Source: CATQHL01 sp965242895
GTDB lineage: Bacteria > Actinomycetota > Acidimicrobiia > Acidimicrobiales > CATQHL01
NCBI GenBank assembly: GCA_965242895.1
Contig: OZ251507.1
Span: 2,108,001-2,172,000 of the forward strand
Length of the DNA stretch: 64,000 nt
Direction: 5' to 3'
The translations under genes were made by a program, and so were the position numbers. Position 1 is the first letter of the stretch, and each line of letters begins with the position of its first letter. A model generated the notes under the pieces. The model had not been told where the DNA came from, did not search any database, and was given only the letters and a program-made list of their open reading frames with translations. Positions 8,527 to 17,434 of this stretch are shown here, one piece after another.

Positions 8527-10053
8527 ATGGTTGACATATCGCGGCGCCTGAGAGCGGCGCGTGAAGCGAGCGAGGCGCCGACCGAGCGCGGAGCAAAAAA
8601 GCTTCTCGAGCAGAACAAGCTTTATGTAAGGGACAGGCTCTACCTTCTCTTCGACGAGGGCACTTTCGTCGAGGACGCTCAACTGGCCAACGCCAAGTCG
8701 CCGGGGCTGCCCGCCGACGGGGTAGTCACTGGGCAGGGCCTGGTGGAGGGGCGGCCGGCAATCGTCGTGGCTAACGATTCGACTGTGAAAGCCGGTTCGT
8801 GGGGGGCGCGCACGGTGGAGAAGATAGTTCGAGCCACAGAGTCGGCGCTTGTTCACGAGCTGCCAGTCTTCTGGTTCGTGGACTCGGCCGGGGCGCGCAT
8901 CACCGATCAGGTCGAACTTTTCCCTGGGCGCCGAGGGGCGGGTCGAATCTTTCACAACCAAGTCAGGCTCTCTGGCAAGGTGCCGCAGATCTGCTGCCTT
9001 TTCGGTCCTTCGGCTGCGGGCGGGGCATACATACCGGCCTTCTGCGACGTGGTCTTCATGGTCGAGGCCAACGCCTCCATGTACTTGGGTTCGCCTCGGA
9101 TGGCTGAAATGGTTATCGGGGAAGTCGTGACCCTCGAGGAAATGGGCAGCGCCAGGATGCATGCCTCGGTTTCTGGCTGCGGCGACAACCTCTACTACGA
9201 CGACGCCGGGGCTATAAAGGCGGCCAAGGAGTGGTTTTCTTTTCTGCCGACCTGCTGGCGTGAGCCGCCTCCCGCCGCCGCTTCCAAGCCCCCTGCTCAC
9301 TCGCTCACTGCCGACTTAATCCCTATCGAGACCACCCGCGGCTACGACATGATGGAGGTCATCCGCGGCATCGTGGACGAGGACAGCTTCTTCGAACTGA
9401 AGCCAGATTTCGCCCCTGAGTTGATCGTCGGTTTGGCGCGCCTGGGCGGAAACTCGCTGGGCGTCCTGGCCAACAACCCAGCGAAAAAGGGAGGGGTGCT
9501 CTTCAGCGACTCCGCCGACAAGGCGGCTCGCTTCATCTGGTTCTGCGACGCCTTCAACATCGCTCTGCTGTATCTGGCCGACGTTCCAGGGTTCATGATC
9601 GGGACGCAGGTGGAGCGGGAGGGCATCATCCGCCACGGAGCGAAGATGATCACGGCCGTGTCGGAAGCCACCGTGCCTCAGGTTTCGGTCGTGGTGCGGA
9701 AGGCTTACGGGGCGGGGCTCTACGCCATGTGCGGCCCTGCGTTCGACCCCGACGCCTGCCTGGCTCTGCCGAGCGCCTCCATAGCGGTGATGGGGCCGGA
9801 GGCGGCGGTGAACGCCGTGTTCGCACGGAAGATCGCCGAGATCGACGACCCAGCCGAGCGGGAGGAATTTATACGGGAGCAGCGGGAGCTCTACGAAGCA
9901 GACGTGGATCTGCTCCGGCTGGCCTCCGACTTAGTGATCGACGCTGTGGTCGCCCCCGAAGCCCTGCGCGAGGAGGTGATCCGCCGCCTGGCCATGGCTG
10001 CGGGGAAGTCGCGGCGCTTCTCCGAACGCCGCCACGGCGTGCCGCCGGTGTAG
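8527..10053 (+). CDS. Acyl-CoA carboxylase beta (carboxyltransferase) subunit
   Basis: 508 residues, the usual length for the biotin-dependent carboxyltransferase beta chain. Both crotonase-like halves are visible: the N half with FVDSAGARITDQ and FGPSAAGGAYIPAF (oxyanion-hole glycines), and the C half with LADVPGFMIGTQVE and KAYGAGLYAM. It transfers CO2 from biotin to an acyl-CoA (acetyl, propionyl or methylcrotonyl). The actual substrate cannot be fixed here and no biotin carboxylase gene is adjacent. The ATG lacks a clear Shine-Dalgarno. The next feature downstream is the convergent tmRNA gene. Confidence 0.9.
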   Translation: MVDISRRLRAAREASEAPTERGAKKLLEQNKLYVRDRLYLLFDEGTFVEDAQLANAKSPGLPADGVVTGQGLVEGRPAIVVANDSTVKAGSWGARTVEKIVRATESALVHELPVFWFVDSAGARITDQVELFPGRRGAGRIFHNQVRLSGKVPQICCLFGPSAAGGAYIPAFCDVVFMVEANASMYLGSPRMAEMVIGEVVTLEEMGSARMHASVSGCGDNLYYDDAGAIKAAKEWFSFLPTCWREPPPAAASKPPAHSLTADLIPIETTRGYDMMEVIRGIVDEDSFFELKPDFAPELIVGLARLGGNSLGVLANNPAKKGGVLFSDSADKAARFIWFCDAFNIALLYLADVPGFMIGTQVEREGIIRHGAKMITAVSEATVPQVSVVVRKAYGAGLYAMCGPAFDPDACLALPSASIAVMGPEAAVNAVFARKIAEIDDPAEREEFIREQRELYEADVDLLRLASDLVIDAVVAPEALREEVIRRLAMAAGKSRRFSERRHGVPPV

Positions 10054-10192
10054 ATCGCCTCACTGCTCTAGGGGGAGGGGGAAAGTGAACTTGGGGAATT
10101 CTGCACAGAACCCCCTTAGGGGAACTCCTTAGGCCTGCGCCCGCAGGTGGCTAGAGGGGGGGGAAGTGGACTTGGGATGTTTGGACAAGAAG

Positions 10193-10615
10193 TGGAGCTG
10201 GGGGGAATCGAACCCCCGTCCGTTGAGTGGCTGCCGGCTGCGATACGACCATTCCCGGTGTCAGTATTGCGGCTGCTGGCCGCCGGGTCGGGTGTCTCTC
10301 CGAAGCGCCGCTTAGAGCGTTGCCTTGGTTATGACGACCGCCGGGTCTTTCCCCGGGTCAGCAGTCTTTCCTGCCGTCAGCGGTCTTTCCCGGCTGTCTT
10401 CCTCTGCTTCTGTTGCCAGGCTGCAGCGGACAGGCCCCGCGTGCCCCCCGCAGGGAGTCGCAGTTTTCTCGCAACTTAACTAGCTAGTCAGCTAGTCAGG
10501 CTGCGAGAGGCAAGGTTTCACGTTCGCCGTGTCCTTGATGCCCCGTTTAAGGAGTCTGAGCAACTCCGGTCGCGTAGTTCGGCTCCTAGTCTCAACGTCG
10601 AAACCAGTCAGCCCC
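10193..10615 (-). ncRNA. ssrA: tmRNA
   Basis: Read on the minus strand, the 5' end GGGGCUGACUGGUUUCGACG (from 10615) pairs its first seven bases with CAGCUCC at the 3' end, before discriminator A at 10193. The 3' T-arm is GGACGGGGGTTCGATTCCCC. CCA is not encoded. A plausible tag frame runs 10528-10499 and ends in TGA at 10498-10496, giving GERETLPLAA with the conserved LAA end. A strong hairpin (TCTCGCA with TGCGAGA) brackets the stop. Length 423 nt is somewhat long for the family. It rescues stalled ribosomes with SmpB, encoded 128 bp upstream on the same strand. The exact resume codon (GGC at 10528) is my inference. Confidence 0.92.
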
Positions 10616-10743
10616 TTGTCAATGTGCGTGCCGACGACGGGCTTTGGCCGAGGCTTCAAGCGTCGTCCAAGCGTCGTCCGGCTCTACATATATTCTAGAC
10701 GCACCCTGTGACGATTTCCGACAGCGCTGTCTGCCAGGTGGCC

Positions 10744-11247
10744 TCAGCGCTTGTTTCGGTCGCGCTCCCGCATCGTGTGCGACAGCGCCCTCTGCGCCTC
10801 CCTCTCGGCCTCTCGTCGGGCTAGCTCGGCGCGTTTGTCGGTCTTGTGGCGGCGGCGCGCCACGGCCAACTCCACCTTGGCTATTCCGTCCTTGAAGTAG
10901 ACCGACAGCGGGACGAGCGCGCAGCTGTCCTGCTCCACCTTGGAGCGGATCCGGTTGATCTCGGAGCGATGCAGCAGGAGTTTCCTGGGGCGCTCAGGGT
11001 CGGGCGAATAAGCTGGGCCGGTGTGCGAGTAGGGGGGGACGTGCATGGAATGAAGCCAGACCTCCCCGTTGACGACGCGCCCGTAAGCCTCGGCCACCTG
11101 CCCTTTGCCTTCCCTCAGCGATTTCACCTCGCTGCCTTGCAGCGCCAGTCCGCACTCGTAGGTGGTGAGTATCTCGAAGTCGCGCCTCGCTCGGCGGTTC
11201 TTGGCTACGACTTGCGTGCGGGGTGCGGATGATGGCGGCGAGGACAT
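10744..11247 (-). CDS. smpB: SsrA-binding protein SmpB
   Basis: 167 residues. Diagnostic segments are AKNRRARRDFEI near the N-terminus, GLALQGSEVKSLREGK, the LHSMHVPPYSH strand and RKLLLHRSEI. The C-terminal tail (VARRRHKTDKR, then a basic run to the end) is the part that enters the decoding centre. Binds tmRNA and delivers it to stalled ribosomes. It lies directly upstream of ssrA on the same strand, a common actinobacterial arrangement, so the two are probably cotranscribed or at least coregulated. Confidence 0.97.
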   Translation of the reverse strand: MSSPPSSAPRTQVVAKNRRARRDFEILTTYECGLALQGSEVKSLREGKGQVAEAYGRVVNGEVWLHSMHVPPYSHTGPAYSPDPERPRKLLLHRSEINRIRSKVEQDSCALVPLSVYFKDGIAKVELAVARRRHKTDKRAELARREAEREAQRALSHTMRERDRNKR

Positions 11248-11311
11248 TGAGACTTTCTAGCGGTCGGATGGTTCGTGGTTAGAAGGGTAAGCCAAGCCTA
11301 CGATTGAAGCC

Positions 11312-11755
11312 ATGCTGACGCTCAGACGAAGCGTTTACGAAGAGATGCTGGCGCACGCTGTGGCGGAGTTGCCGAACGAGGCCTGCGGCCTTTTCGCCGT
11401 CCCGCTGAACGGCGAGGAAGTGTCGGTCTTCTTCCCGATGAGAAACGCCGCTGCCTCCGAGAAGGTCTACGAATTCGACCCCAAGGAGTTCATGGAGGTC
11501 GAAGACCGAGCGGAGCGCTCCGGGCTTAGCGTGATCGGCGTCATGCACTCTCACACCCAGACGACCGCCTACCCTTCGCCAACTGACGTCCGTGAGGCTG
11601 GCAGATTCGACGTCTTCGGCGTCTGGCATCACGTGATCGTCTCCCTGAAGTTCCCCGAGCCGGTGCTGAGGAGCTACCGCATCTCCGAGGATGTGATCTC
11701 TGAAGAACGCGTGAGCGTTCTAGACAGGGAAAGCGCAGAGACTGGCCGCCGGTGA
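11312..11755 (+). CDS. mec: JAMM/MPN+ metallopeptidase (Mec-like)
   Basis: 147 residues. The zinc-binding JAMM signature is complete: HSH at about 77-79, then S and D in PSPTD (HxHx7SxxD), with an upstream glutamate in NEACG. Mycobacterial Mec removes the terminal cysteine from the sulfur carrier CysO after CysM has built it. Here the stop overlaps the GTG start of cysM (GTGA), so mec and cysM are translationally coupled, but no cysO lies between them. Substrate is therefore presumed, not shown. Confidence 0.88.
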   Translation: MLTLRRSVYEEMLAHAVAELPNEACGLFAVPLNGEEVSVFFPMRNAAASEKVYEFDPKEFMEVEDRAERSGLSVIGVMHSHTQTTAYPSPTDVREAGRFDVFGVWHHVIVSLKFPEPVLRSYRISEDVISEERVSVLDRESAETGRR

Positions 11756-12810
11756 CCGACCAGAGTTCCGCCAGCGAGAGCAGCGAGAGGGGCGAAAGCA
11801 GCGAGAGCAGCGAGAGGGATGAGAGGGACGCAGCCTCGGTTCGCAAGGGGGAACTGAACCTAGCTGCAGCCAAGTCCGTCCTCGACTGCGTCGGCAACAC
11901 CCCGCTGGTGGACGTGAGCAGGCTCAGTCCTAATCCCAAGGTGAGCATCCTGGCGAAACTGGAGGGGCAGAATCCGACTGGCTCCGTCAAAGACCGCATA
12001 GCGCTGCGGATGATCACGGCAGCCGAGGACGACGGGCGGCTGCGGCCAGGAGGGAAAATCCTCGAACCCTCCTCGGGCAACACAGGCATTTCGCTGGCTT
12101 TCATGTCCAGGATGCGCGGCTACCGCCTACGCATCCTCATGCCGGAGAACGTCTCCCTTGAGCGCCGCAACATGCTGGCGGTCTACGGAGCGGAGGTCGT
12201 CCTCACCCCAGGGGAGGAGGGATCCAACGGCGCGGTGCGGCGGGCGGACGAAGCCGCTGCGGACGACCCGAGCTGGGTCTATCTCTGTCAGTACGCGAAT
12301 GATTCCAATCCACGCGCCCATTACGAAGGAACCGGGCCGGAGATATTCAAGGAGTGCCCTGAGATCACGCACTTCGTGGCGGGGCTGGGCACTTCCGGGA
12401 CGCTCCTTGGCTGCGGGAGGTATCTGAAGGAGGTCTCGCCGGAGGTGTCGGTGCTGGCCGTAGAGCCGCCCGTGGGGGAGAAGGTCGAAGGGCTGCGCAG
12501 CCTGGATGACGGCTACATCCCGCCCGTCTACGACGCCTGGGGCGGGCCGGAGTTGCTCGACGGGCGCCGTATCGTGCGAACGCGCGAGTCCCTGGATTAC
12601 ACGCGGCGCCTCACGTGGGAGACGGGGATTTTTGCAGGTGTCTCCACCGGCGCTGCGCTGGCCGGCGCCTGCCGCGTGGCGGAGCGGATATCCGAGGGGG
12701 TGATCGTCTTCGTGGCCGCCGACGGGGGTTGGAAATACCTCTCCACCAAAGCCTGGACCGACCCGCTTGACGAGGTCGCTCGTCGGGTGGGCGAGATCAT
12801 CTACTTCTGA
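11752..12810 (+). CDS. cysM: Cysteine synthase (CysM-type, PLP-dependent)
   Basis: 352 residues from a GTG start overlapping the mec stop. The PLP lysine is K80 in NPTGSVKDR, the phosphate loop is GLGTSGTL, and the substrate loop is EPSSGNTGIS. In mycobacteria CysM uses O-phosphoserine and CysO-thiocarboxylate. The first ~28 residues are a Ser/Glu/Arg low-complexity extension (SSASESSERGESSESSERD) not found in the family core, in keeping with repeat insertions elsewhere in this genome. The family start could be nearer residue 33, but the frame is open and coupled to mec. Confidence 0.92.
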   Translation: MTDQSSASESSERGESSESSERDERDAASVRKGELNLAAAKSVLDCVGNTPLVDVSRLSPNPKVSILAKLEGQNPTGSVKDRIALRMITAAEDDGRLRPGGKILEPSSGNTGISLAFMSRMRGYRLRILMPENVSLERRNMLAVYGAEVVLTPGEEGSNGAVRRADEAAADDPSWVYLCQYANDSNPRAHYEGTGPEIFKECPEITHFVAGLGTSGTLLGCGRYLKEVSPEVSVLAVEPPVGEKVEGLRSLDDGYIPPVYDAWGGPELLDGRRIVRTRESLDYTRRLTWETGIFAGVSTGAALAGACRVAERISEGVIVFVAADGGWKYLSTKAWTDPLDEVARRVGEIIYF

Positions 12811-12917
12811 GTTCTGTTTGGGTTTTTCCCGTTGGGTCTGTTGGCGTGGCCGTCAGCGGGGGAGGGGGGTAGTGCCCCAGCAGGGCGTGGCTGTCAGAGG
12901 GGATAACTGAGCGTCAG

Positions 12918-14768
12918 TCAGGCGGTGGGAACTGCCTTAAGGGGGCCCGCCGCCGCCTGGCCGTTGATGTTGATTCTCCCCGATCCCCCTTCGGGGTAGT
13001 CGCGTGCGGTGACTTGTCCGTTGAGTTCGTTCGTGAGGAATTCTGCGAGCGCTTTTTGGTCGGTGATTCCGAGGGAGACGAATTCCAGGTCTCCTAGGGG
13101 GTAGCAGTCGCCGCCTCTGGCGAGGAACCCGATAGTGGCGAGGCGGATCGGGTCGCCTGGTATCACCCTCCCGTTCCTGACTAGGGGCGTCCCGTCGTTG
13201 AGGGTGACTTCTCGTATGCGTGATCCTTCGTTGCCGACGAGGGCGCAGTCGTCGCTGCCGCGGTCTATTTCACGAGCAGGACGGGAGGGGTCGACGCTCA
13301 TTGTGAATCCGGCTATCTGCGGGAATTGTCCGAGCGCTTCAGGGAGGGAGTCGACGGCCTGTTCCAGCATCGTCTTGAAGGTCTGGCGGGGCACCTCCAT
13401 TACTCCTAGGAAGTTGGAGAACGGGGAGATGTCGAAGGTGTCAGCTTCGCTGAGCGGGCCTGGGGGGATCACGGAGTCGTTGCGGATGCCTCCGCTGTTC
13501 ATCAAAGCCACCTGCGGGGCGTCGACGCGGTAGGCATCCGCCCGCCCCTTCGCCGCAGTCAACAGAGCATCGGCCGCCAGAGAGCCTTCGTTCGTCTCCT
13601 GCGTCCGAACGTTCGTCCTGCGTCCGTCGAGCGCCACCTCCGAGGTGGCCAGCACGTTGCTGCTCATGGCCTCCAGGGCTTCGGCCAGAGGCCTCTCCAC
13701 GCTGTCCACCACGTGCTGGTCAGCAGGGCCGTCGAGTTCCACGCCGATTGAGTGCCCCACGTAGTTCATCAGCCATCCCTCGGAGTCGAAGTCTGCCACT
13801 AACGAGCCTATGCATCGGTAACCGCCCGGTACTGTGACGATCGGCACCGTCACTCCGTCGGAATCCTGGGTTTCCAGCGGGTAGGTGCCGTAGACGTCCT
13901 CCCCCGGCAGGCACGTGCTGGCGTCGTTGCTGAGCAGTTCGCCACCGCCCGAGATGACGATGTCCACCCCGGAGAGTTTGGGTACCAGCTTGAGGTCTTC
14001 GGAGACGCTCTCTAGGTGGCTTACGAGGATGATCTTGTTCACACTCCGAGCCGTCAGGGAGTCCACCTCGGCGTTGACAGCGTCAGCCACGTCGCTTACC
14101 ACGGCGTGGCGCGGGCTGGAGATGTTCGGGAGTTGCGGCGTCACGGCGCCAATCACGCCTATACGACCCACCGCGCCGGCGGTGCTTATGATCGTGCTCT
14201 TGGCCAGCCTGCCGCTTCTCGTCAGGGCGTCCAACTTCGGTTCGTTGCTCACGTCTAGGTTGGCGGACAGGAACACCGCCTCAGGGTCAAATCCGTTTAT
14301 GAACTCTGCGGCTATGTCGGGGCCGAACTCCATGTCTTGGTTGCCCACCGCTAGGGCGTCGTAGAGGCCGCTCAGGGCGATCGAGTCGTAGTAGGGGGCG
14401 CCCTTCTGCAAACTCATGTTGAACTCTTTCGAGGCGAGGAAGTTGTCGCCGGAACTCAAGGTGATTACGCCGTCGCGGCCGCCGGTGTTTGCGCGCAGCT
14501 GCAGTTTCTGCATTTCATTTACGAACCGGGCTATGCCCGGATACCCAGAATCCTCGTCGGGGAGCAGTTTGGACTCGCCGTTGCTGTTGTGCAGAATGGT
14601 GAGCGTGAATGTGGGTGGGTACTCCAGTACATCTACATCTCTTGGAATTGTGTCCCAATCCTGTGCGCCCAGGGCAGTCGGCGTCAGCGCCGCTGCGACA
14701 GACGTCAGAGCAAGAACCCCTAAGAGGAGGACGGATTTCTTGGTTGCAGAGATTCTGGCTTTGTTCAT
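12918..14768 (-). CDS. Secreted 5'-nucleotidase/metallophosphatase family protein with altered active-site residues
   Basis: 616 residues with an N-terminal signal peptide (hydrophobic 13-34, cleavage near LGAQ). The N-terminal metallophosphatase domain matches the bacterial family with HNNDGES, SSGDNF, GNHEFDFG and SHL blocks. Here they read H60-NSNGE, SSGDN (D108), G142-NQDMEFG and VSHLES. The family metal Asp in HNND is Asn and the catalytic His of GNHE is Gln144. The C-terminal 5'-nucleotidase domain (NSGGIRNDS, ISPFSNFLGVMEV) is intact. It probably acts on nucleotides outside the cell, or has become a binding protein; activity is doubtful. Confidence 0.85.
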   Translation of the reverse strand: MNKARISATKKSVLLLGVLALTSVAAALTPTALGAQDWDTIPRDVDVLEYPPTFTLTILHNSNGESKLLPDEDSGYPGIARFVNEMQKLQLRANTGGRDGVITLSSGDNFLASKEFNMSLQKGAPYYDSIALSGLYDALAVGNQDMEFGPDIAAEFINGFDPEAVFLSANLDVSNEPKLDALTRSGRLAKSTIISTAGAVGRIGVIGAVTPQLPNISSPRHAVVSDVADAVNAEVDSLTARSVNKIILVSHLESVSEDLKLVPKLSGVDIVISGGGELLSNDASTCLPGEDVYGTYPLETQDSDGVTVPIVTVPGGYRCIGSLVADFDSEGWLMNYVGHSIGVELDGPADQHVVDSVERPLAEALEAMSSNVLATSEVALDGRRTNVRTQETNEGSLAADALLTAAKGRADAYRVDAPQVALMNSGGIRNDSVIPPGPLSEADTFDISPFSNFLGVMEVPRQTFKTMLEQAVDSLPEALGQFPQIAGFTMSVDPSRPAREIDRGSDDCALVGNEGSRIREVTLNDGTPLVRNGRVIPGDPIRLATIGFLARGGDCYPLGDLEFVSLGITDQKALAEFLTNELNGQVTARDYPEGGSGRININGQAAAGPLKAVPTA

Positions 14769-14920
14769 GCGCTGTACTGTAAACGCCTGATCTGCGTCCC
14801 GTCCGCCGGTTTCCCTCCGCAGGGTTCCTTCGGCGCGAGCCTGTGCGATGAGTTGTTAGCTGCGAGTCAACTAGTCGTTGCCGGCAGGCACGCTGGATGT
14901 CCCCACCACCCGTCAGCGCT

Positions 14921-15032
14921 GAGGGCGGGAGCACCCTTCTTTCGTATCCTGCAGTCTTCCCCGAACTCGCTGGGCACGGCGGGGCAGGAACTCAGGGCGG
15001 GATCACCCTTCTTCCGTATCCTGCTGTCTTCC
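14921..15032. repeat. Two imperfect 40-bp direct repeats upstream of the MBL hydrolase gene
   Basis: 14921-14960 and 14993-15032 share about 36 of 40 bases (core GGGCGGGA-CACCCTTCTT-CGTATCCTGC). A further GTATCCTGCAGTC piece runs into the GTG start at 15046. The repeats fill the 277 bp gap and may overlap the promoter of the 15-17 kb operon. No gene is seen in this gap. Confidence 0.8.
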
Positions 15033-15045
15033 GTATCCTGCAGTC

Positions 15046-15849
15046 GTGGAGTTGACCATCCTGGGTTCGTCAGGGACTTACGCGGCCAGAGGAAGCGCAT
15101 GCACCGGCTATCTGATCGACGCCGGAGGGGTCAAGGTGTGGCTGGACTGCGGCCCGGGAACTCTGGGCCGTCTCGCCGACTTCCTGCAGCTTGAAGAACT
15201 CGCCGCAGTGGTGGTTTCTCACGAGCATCCCGACCATTGCCTGGAACTGCCGATCCTCTACAACGCCCTGCGCTACCACCGCAGTCGGTCGCCTCTGAGG
15301 GTGTTCGGAACCGTAGGCACGAAGCAGTTGATTGCCCGGATAGTGAAGCGTCCGCTGGAGCCTGTGTTCGACTGGCGTGTCGTCAGCTCCGGCGACGAAG
15401 TAGGGATCGGCGGCGGGCGATGGAGTTTCGACCGCACAGATCATCCCCCCGAGACCTTGGCCGTGAAGGCAGAGGCGGACGGCCGCTCGCTCGTGTTTTC
15501 TTCCGACACGGGTCCTGGCTGGACGGGGAAATCCTTCGCCGAGGAGGTGGACGTGCTGCTGTGCGAGTCGACGTTCGCCCGCGACGGAGACTCAACCCGC
15601 GACCTAGCTAGCGCAGACCCAGGCGAGCCCGAGCGCTCCCGCAGGCCGTTCCCCGGAGAGCGTCCAGCCGGCACGAAGCACCTGGTGGCTGCGGAGGCGG
15701 GGAGCATCGCTCGGAACTGCGGCGCAGGGCGCCTGATGCTCACCCACTTAGCGCCGGGCTCCGACCGTGACGCTCACCTCGAAGGGGCGCGGTCTTGCTT
15801 CGACGGCGCCGTCGAAGTCGTGAGAGACCGCGTCACCTACAAGGTCTGA
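15046..15849 (+). CDS. Metallo-beta-lactamase-fold hydrolase (RNase Z/phosphodiesterase-like)
   Basis: 267 residues from GTG. The metal motif SHEHPDH gives H59, H61, D63 and H64. Further ligands are likely the Asp in FSSDTGPGW (~155) and the His in LTHLAPGSD near the C-terminus. The overall length and the N-terminus (LTILGSSGTYAARGSACTGY) resemble RNase Z-like and cyclic-nucleotide phosphodiesterase MBL proteins. It stands 1 bp before rph and is followed by rdgB, an arrangement typical of Actinobacteria, so a role in RNA or nucleotide metabolism is plausible. A short Ser/Glu/Pro/Arg insertion sits at about 190-210. Confidence 0.88.
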   Translation: MELTILGSSGTYAARGSACTGYLIDAGGVKVWLDCGPGTLGRLADFLQLEELAAVVVSHEHPDHCLELPILYNALRYHRSRSPLRVFGTVGTKQLIARIVKRPLEPVFDWRVVSSGDEVGIGGGRWSFDRTDHPPETLAVKAEADGRSLVFSSDTGPGWTGKSFAEEVDVLLCESTFARDGDSTRDLASADPGEPERSRRPFPGERPAGTKHLVAAEAGSIARNCGAGRLMLTHLAPGSDRDAHLEGARSCFDGAVEVVRDRVTYKV

Positions 15850-15850
15850 G

Positions 15851-16723
15851 GTGGACGTGTCTGAGGTGGAAGTGTCCGAGGCATCCCGGAAGAGGACGGA
15901 CGGACGCTCAGCCGACGAGTTGCGTCCGCTCAGCTTCAGCCGCAACTACACGAAGTCGGCGGACGGCTCCTGCCTGGTGCAGATGGGGGATACGTGGGTG
16001 CTTTGCACTGCGTCGGTCGAGTCCAAGGTGCCGCCGTGGCTGCGGGACAGCGGCAAGGGATGGGTGACTGCCGAATACTCGATGCTGCCCGGCAGTTCGT
16101 CGGAGCGCGTCCCCCGAGAAGCCAGCAGAGGGCGGCAAGGCGGACGCACCCAGGAGATTCAGCGTCTGATCGGACGCTCCCTGCGTTCGGTCTGCGACCT
16201 CACCCTGCTGGGTGAGAGGTCGGTGATTGTGGACTGCGACGCACTCCAGGCCGACGGAGGCACGAGGGTGGCGTCCATATGCGGAGGTTACGTCGCTCTC
16301 TTCGACGCCCTCAGCGGGCTGTTGGACGCCGGCGAGCTGAGTCGCCATCCGCTCCTGGAGGCTTGCGCCGGAGTTTCCGTGGTGATCCTCGACGGCTGTC
16401 CGCTGTTGGATCCCTCGTATTACGAGGACGCCGCCGCCGAGGTGGACTTGAACGTCGTGATGACCGGATCAGGCAAGCTGATCGAAGTCCAAGGCACGGC
16501 GGAAGGCGCCCCGTTCGACCGCAGCCTGCTCGACCGCAGTCTGGACTTAGCGAGTCGGGGGATCGAGGAAATCCTGCGTCTTCAGCGCCAGACGCTAACT
16601 GAGCCGCTGTCTTCCCTGCCGCCGCAGTCGTCGTCCTTGTCTCTGTCTGAGCAGTCGTCCTTCCAGTTTTCCCTGCAGTCGTCCCCGTCGCCGACCTCGC
16701 CGCCCGGGCCGCCGTCTAGGTAG
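15851..16723 (+). CDS. rph: Ribonuclease PH
   Basis: 290 residues from GTG. Diagnostic parts are SFSRNYTKSADGSCLVQMGDTWVLC, GWVTAEYSMLPGS, the phosphate-binding RTQEIQRLIGRSLR, and CDALQADGGTRVASI. It trims tRNA 3' ends by phosphorolysis. The catalytic body ends near residue 247 (EEILRLQRQTL). The remaining ~43 residues are a Ser/Gln/Pro-rich tail absent from typical RNase PH (about 240-260 residues) and probably disordered. It is the middle gene of an MBL-rph-rdgB operon. Confidence 0.95.
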   Translation: MDVSEVEVSEASRKRTDGRSADELRPLSFSRNYTKSADGSCLVQMGDTWVLCTASVESKVPPWLRDSGKGWVTAEYSMLPGSSSERVPREASRGRQGGRTQEIQRLIGRSLRSVCDLTLLGERSVIVDCDALQADGGTRVASICGGYVALFDALSGLLDAGELSRHPLLEACAGVSVVILDGCPLLDPSYYEDAAAEVDLNVVMTGSGKLIEVQGTAEGAPFDRSLLDRSLDLASRGIEEILRLQRQTLTEPLSSLPPQSSSLSLSEQSSFQFSLQSSPSPTSPPGPPSR

Positions 16724-16731
16724 CAGCCCGG

Positions 16732-17349
16732 GTGGGACGCGCCAAGCTCGTCTTCCTGTCAGCCTCCGCAAATCCGGGCAAGCTGACCGAGATGAGGGCG
16801 GCCCTGCTAGGCGTCGCAGAGGTGCTGCCCAGACCCGAGTTGATGGGCGATGTGGCCGAGACGGGTACGACCTTGACCGCCAACGCCCGCATCAAGGCGA
16901 AGGCCGTGCTGGCCGCCGCCCGAGTGCTGGACGCCCCCTCTCTGCCGGCGCTCGCCGACGACACCGGCCTGGAAGTGGACGTGCTCGACGGCGCGCCGGG
17001 CGTGCGCTCGGCTCGCTACGCCGGGGAAGACTGCGACGATCAGGCCAACGTGGCCAAGTTGCTCGCAGACCTGCACGGAACTCCCTCGCACCTGCGCACC
17101 GCCCGCTTCCGCAGCGTCGTGCTGGCTCTCTGGCCGGACGGACGTGAGGTGCTCGCCGAGGGCGTGGCGGAGGGATGCATAGGGGAGCGCCCTAGAGGGT
17201 CGGGGGGGTTCGGCTACGACCCAGTGTTCTTGCCGGCGCCGTACGAGAGGAGTTTCGCCGAGATGACCCTGAAGGAGAAGGACGCCGTCAGTCATCGCGG
17301 ACGAGCCCTGCGGGAGTTGGTCCGGTTGCTGGGCGGCGAGGGCGTCTAG
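16732..17349 (+). CDS. rdgB: XTP/dITP pyrophosphatase (RdgB/HAM1)
   Basis: 205 residues from GTG, 8 bp after rph. Family landmarks are SANPGKLTEM at the N-terminus, ALADDTGLEVDVLDGAPGVRSARYAGE in the core, and GGFGYDPVFLP with SHRGRALREL at the C-terminus. It hydrolyses non-canonical purine NTPs to monophosphates, preventing their incorporation into DNA and RNA. Confidence 0.96.
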   Translation: MGRAKLVFLSASANPGKLTEMRAALLGVAEVLPRPELMGDVAETGTTLTANARIKAKAVLAAARVLDAPSLPALADDTGLEVDVLDGAPGVRSARYAGEDCDDQANVAKLLADLHGTPSHLRTARFRSVVLALWPDGREVLAEGVAEGCIGERPRGSGGFGYDPVFLPAPYERSFAEMTLKEKDAVSHRGRALRELVRLLGGEGV

Positions 17350-17434
17350 TCGGCCGCCTCGTCGAGCGTCTCTCGTGAGCCGTCTCTAGGAAGCGCCTCT
17401 AGGAAGGGGGAATAGCCATCGTCAACCTTGAGTG

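Noticed and set aside
10134..10147. Hairpin CCTGCG/CGCAGG as a terminator between the carboxylase gene and ssrA
   Set aside because: The loop is only 2 nt and no T-run follows on either strand.
10147..10479. Plus-strand frame of 110 codons (contains GGIEPPS)
   Set aside because: It lies on the antisense of the tmRNA 3' domain; the GIEPPS-like string is the translated T-arm, a well-known false gene.
12918..14768. GGGE in place of GGHSH in the metallophosphatase as a further lost ligand
   Set aside because: As I recall the subfamily with HNNDGES, GGG-E is its normal form, so this is not a deviation specific to this protein.
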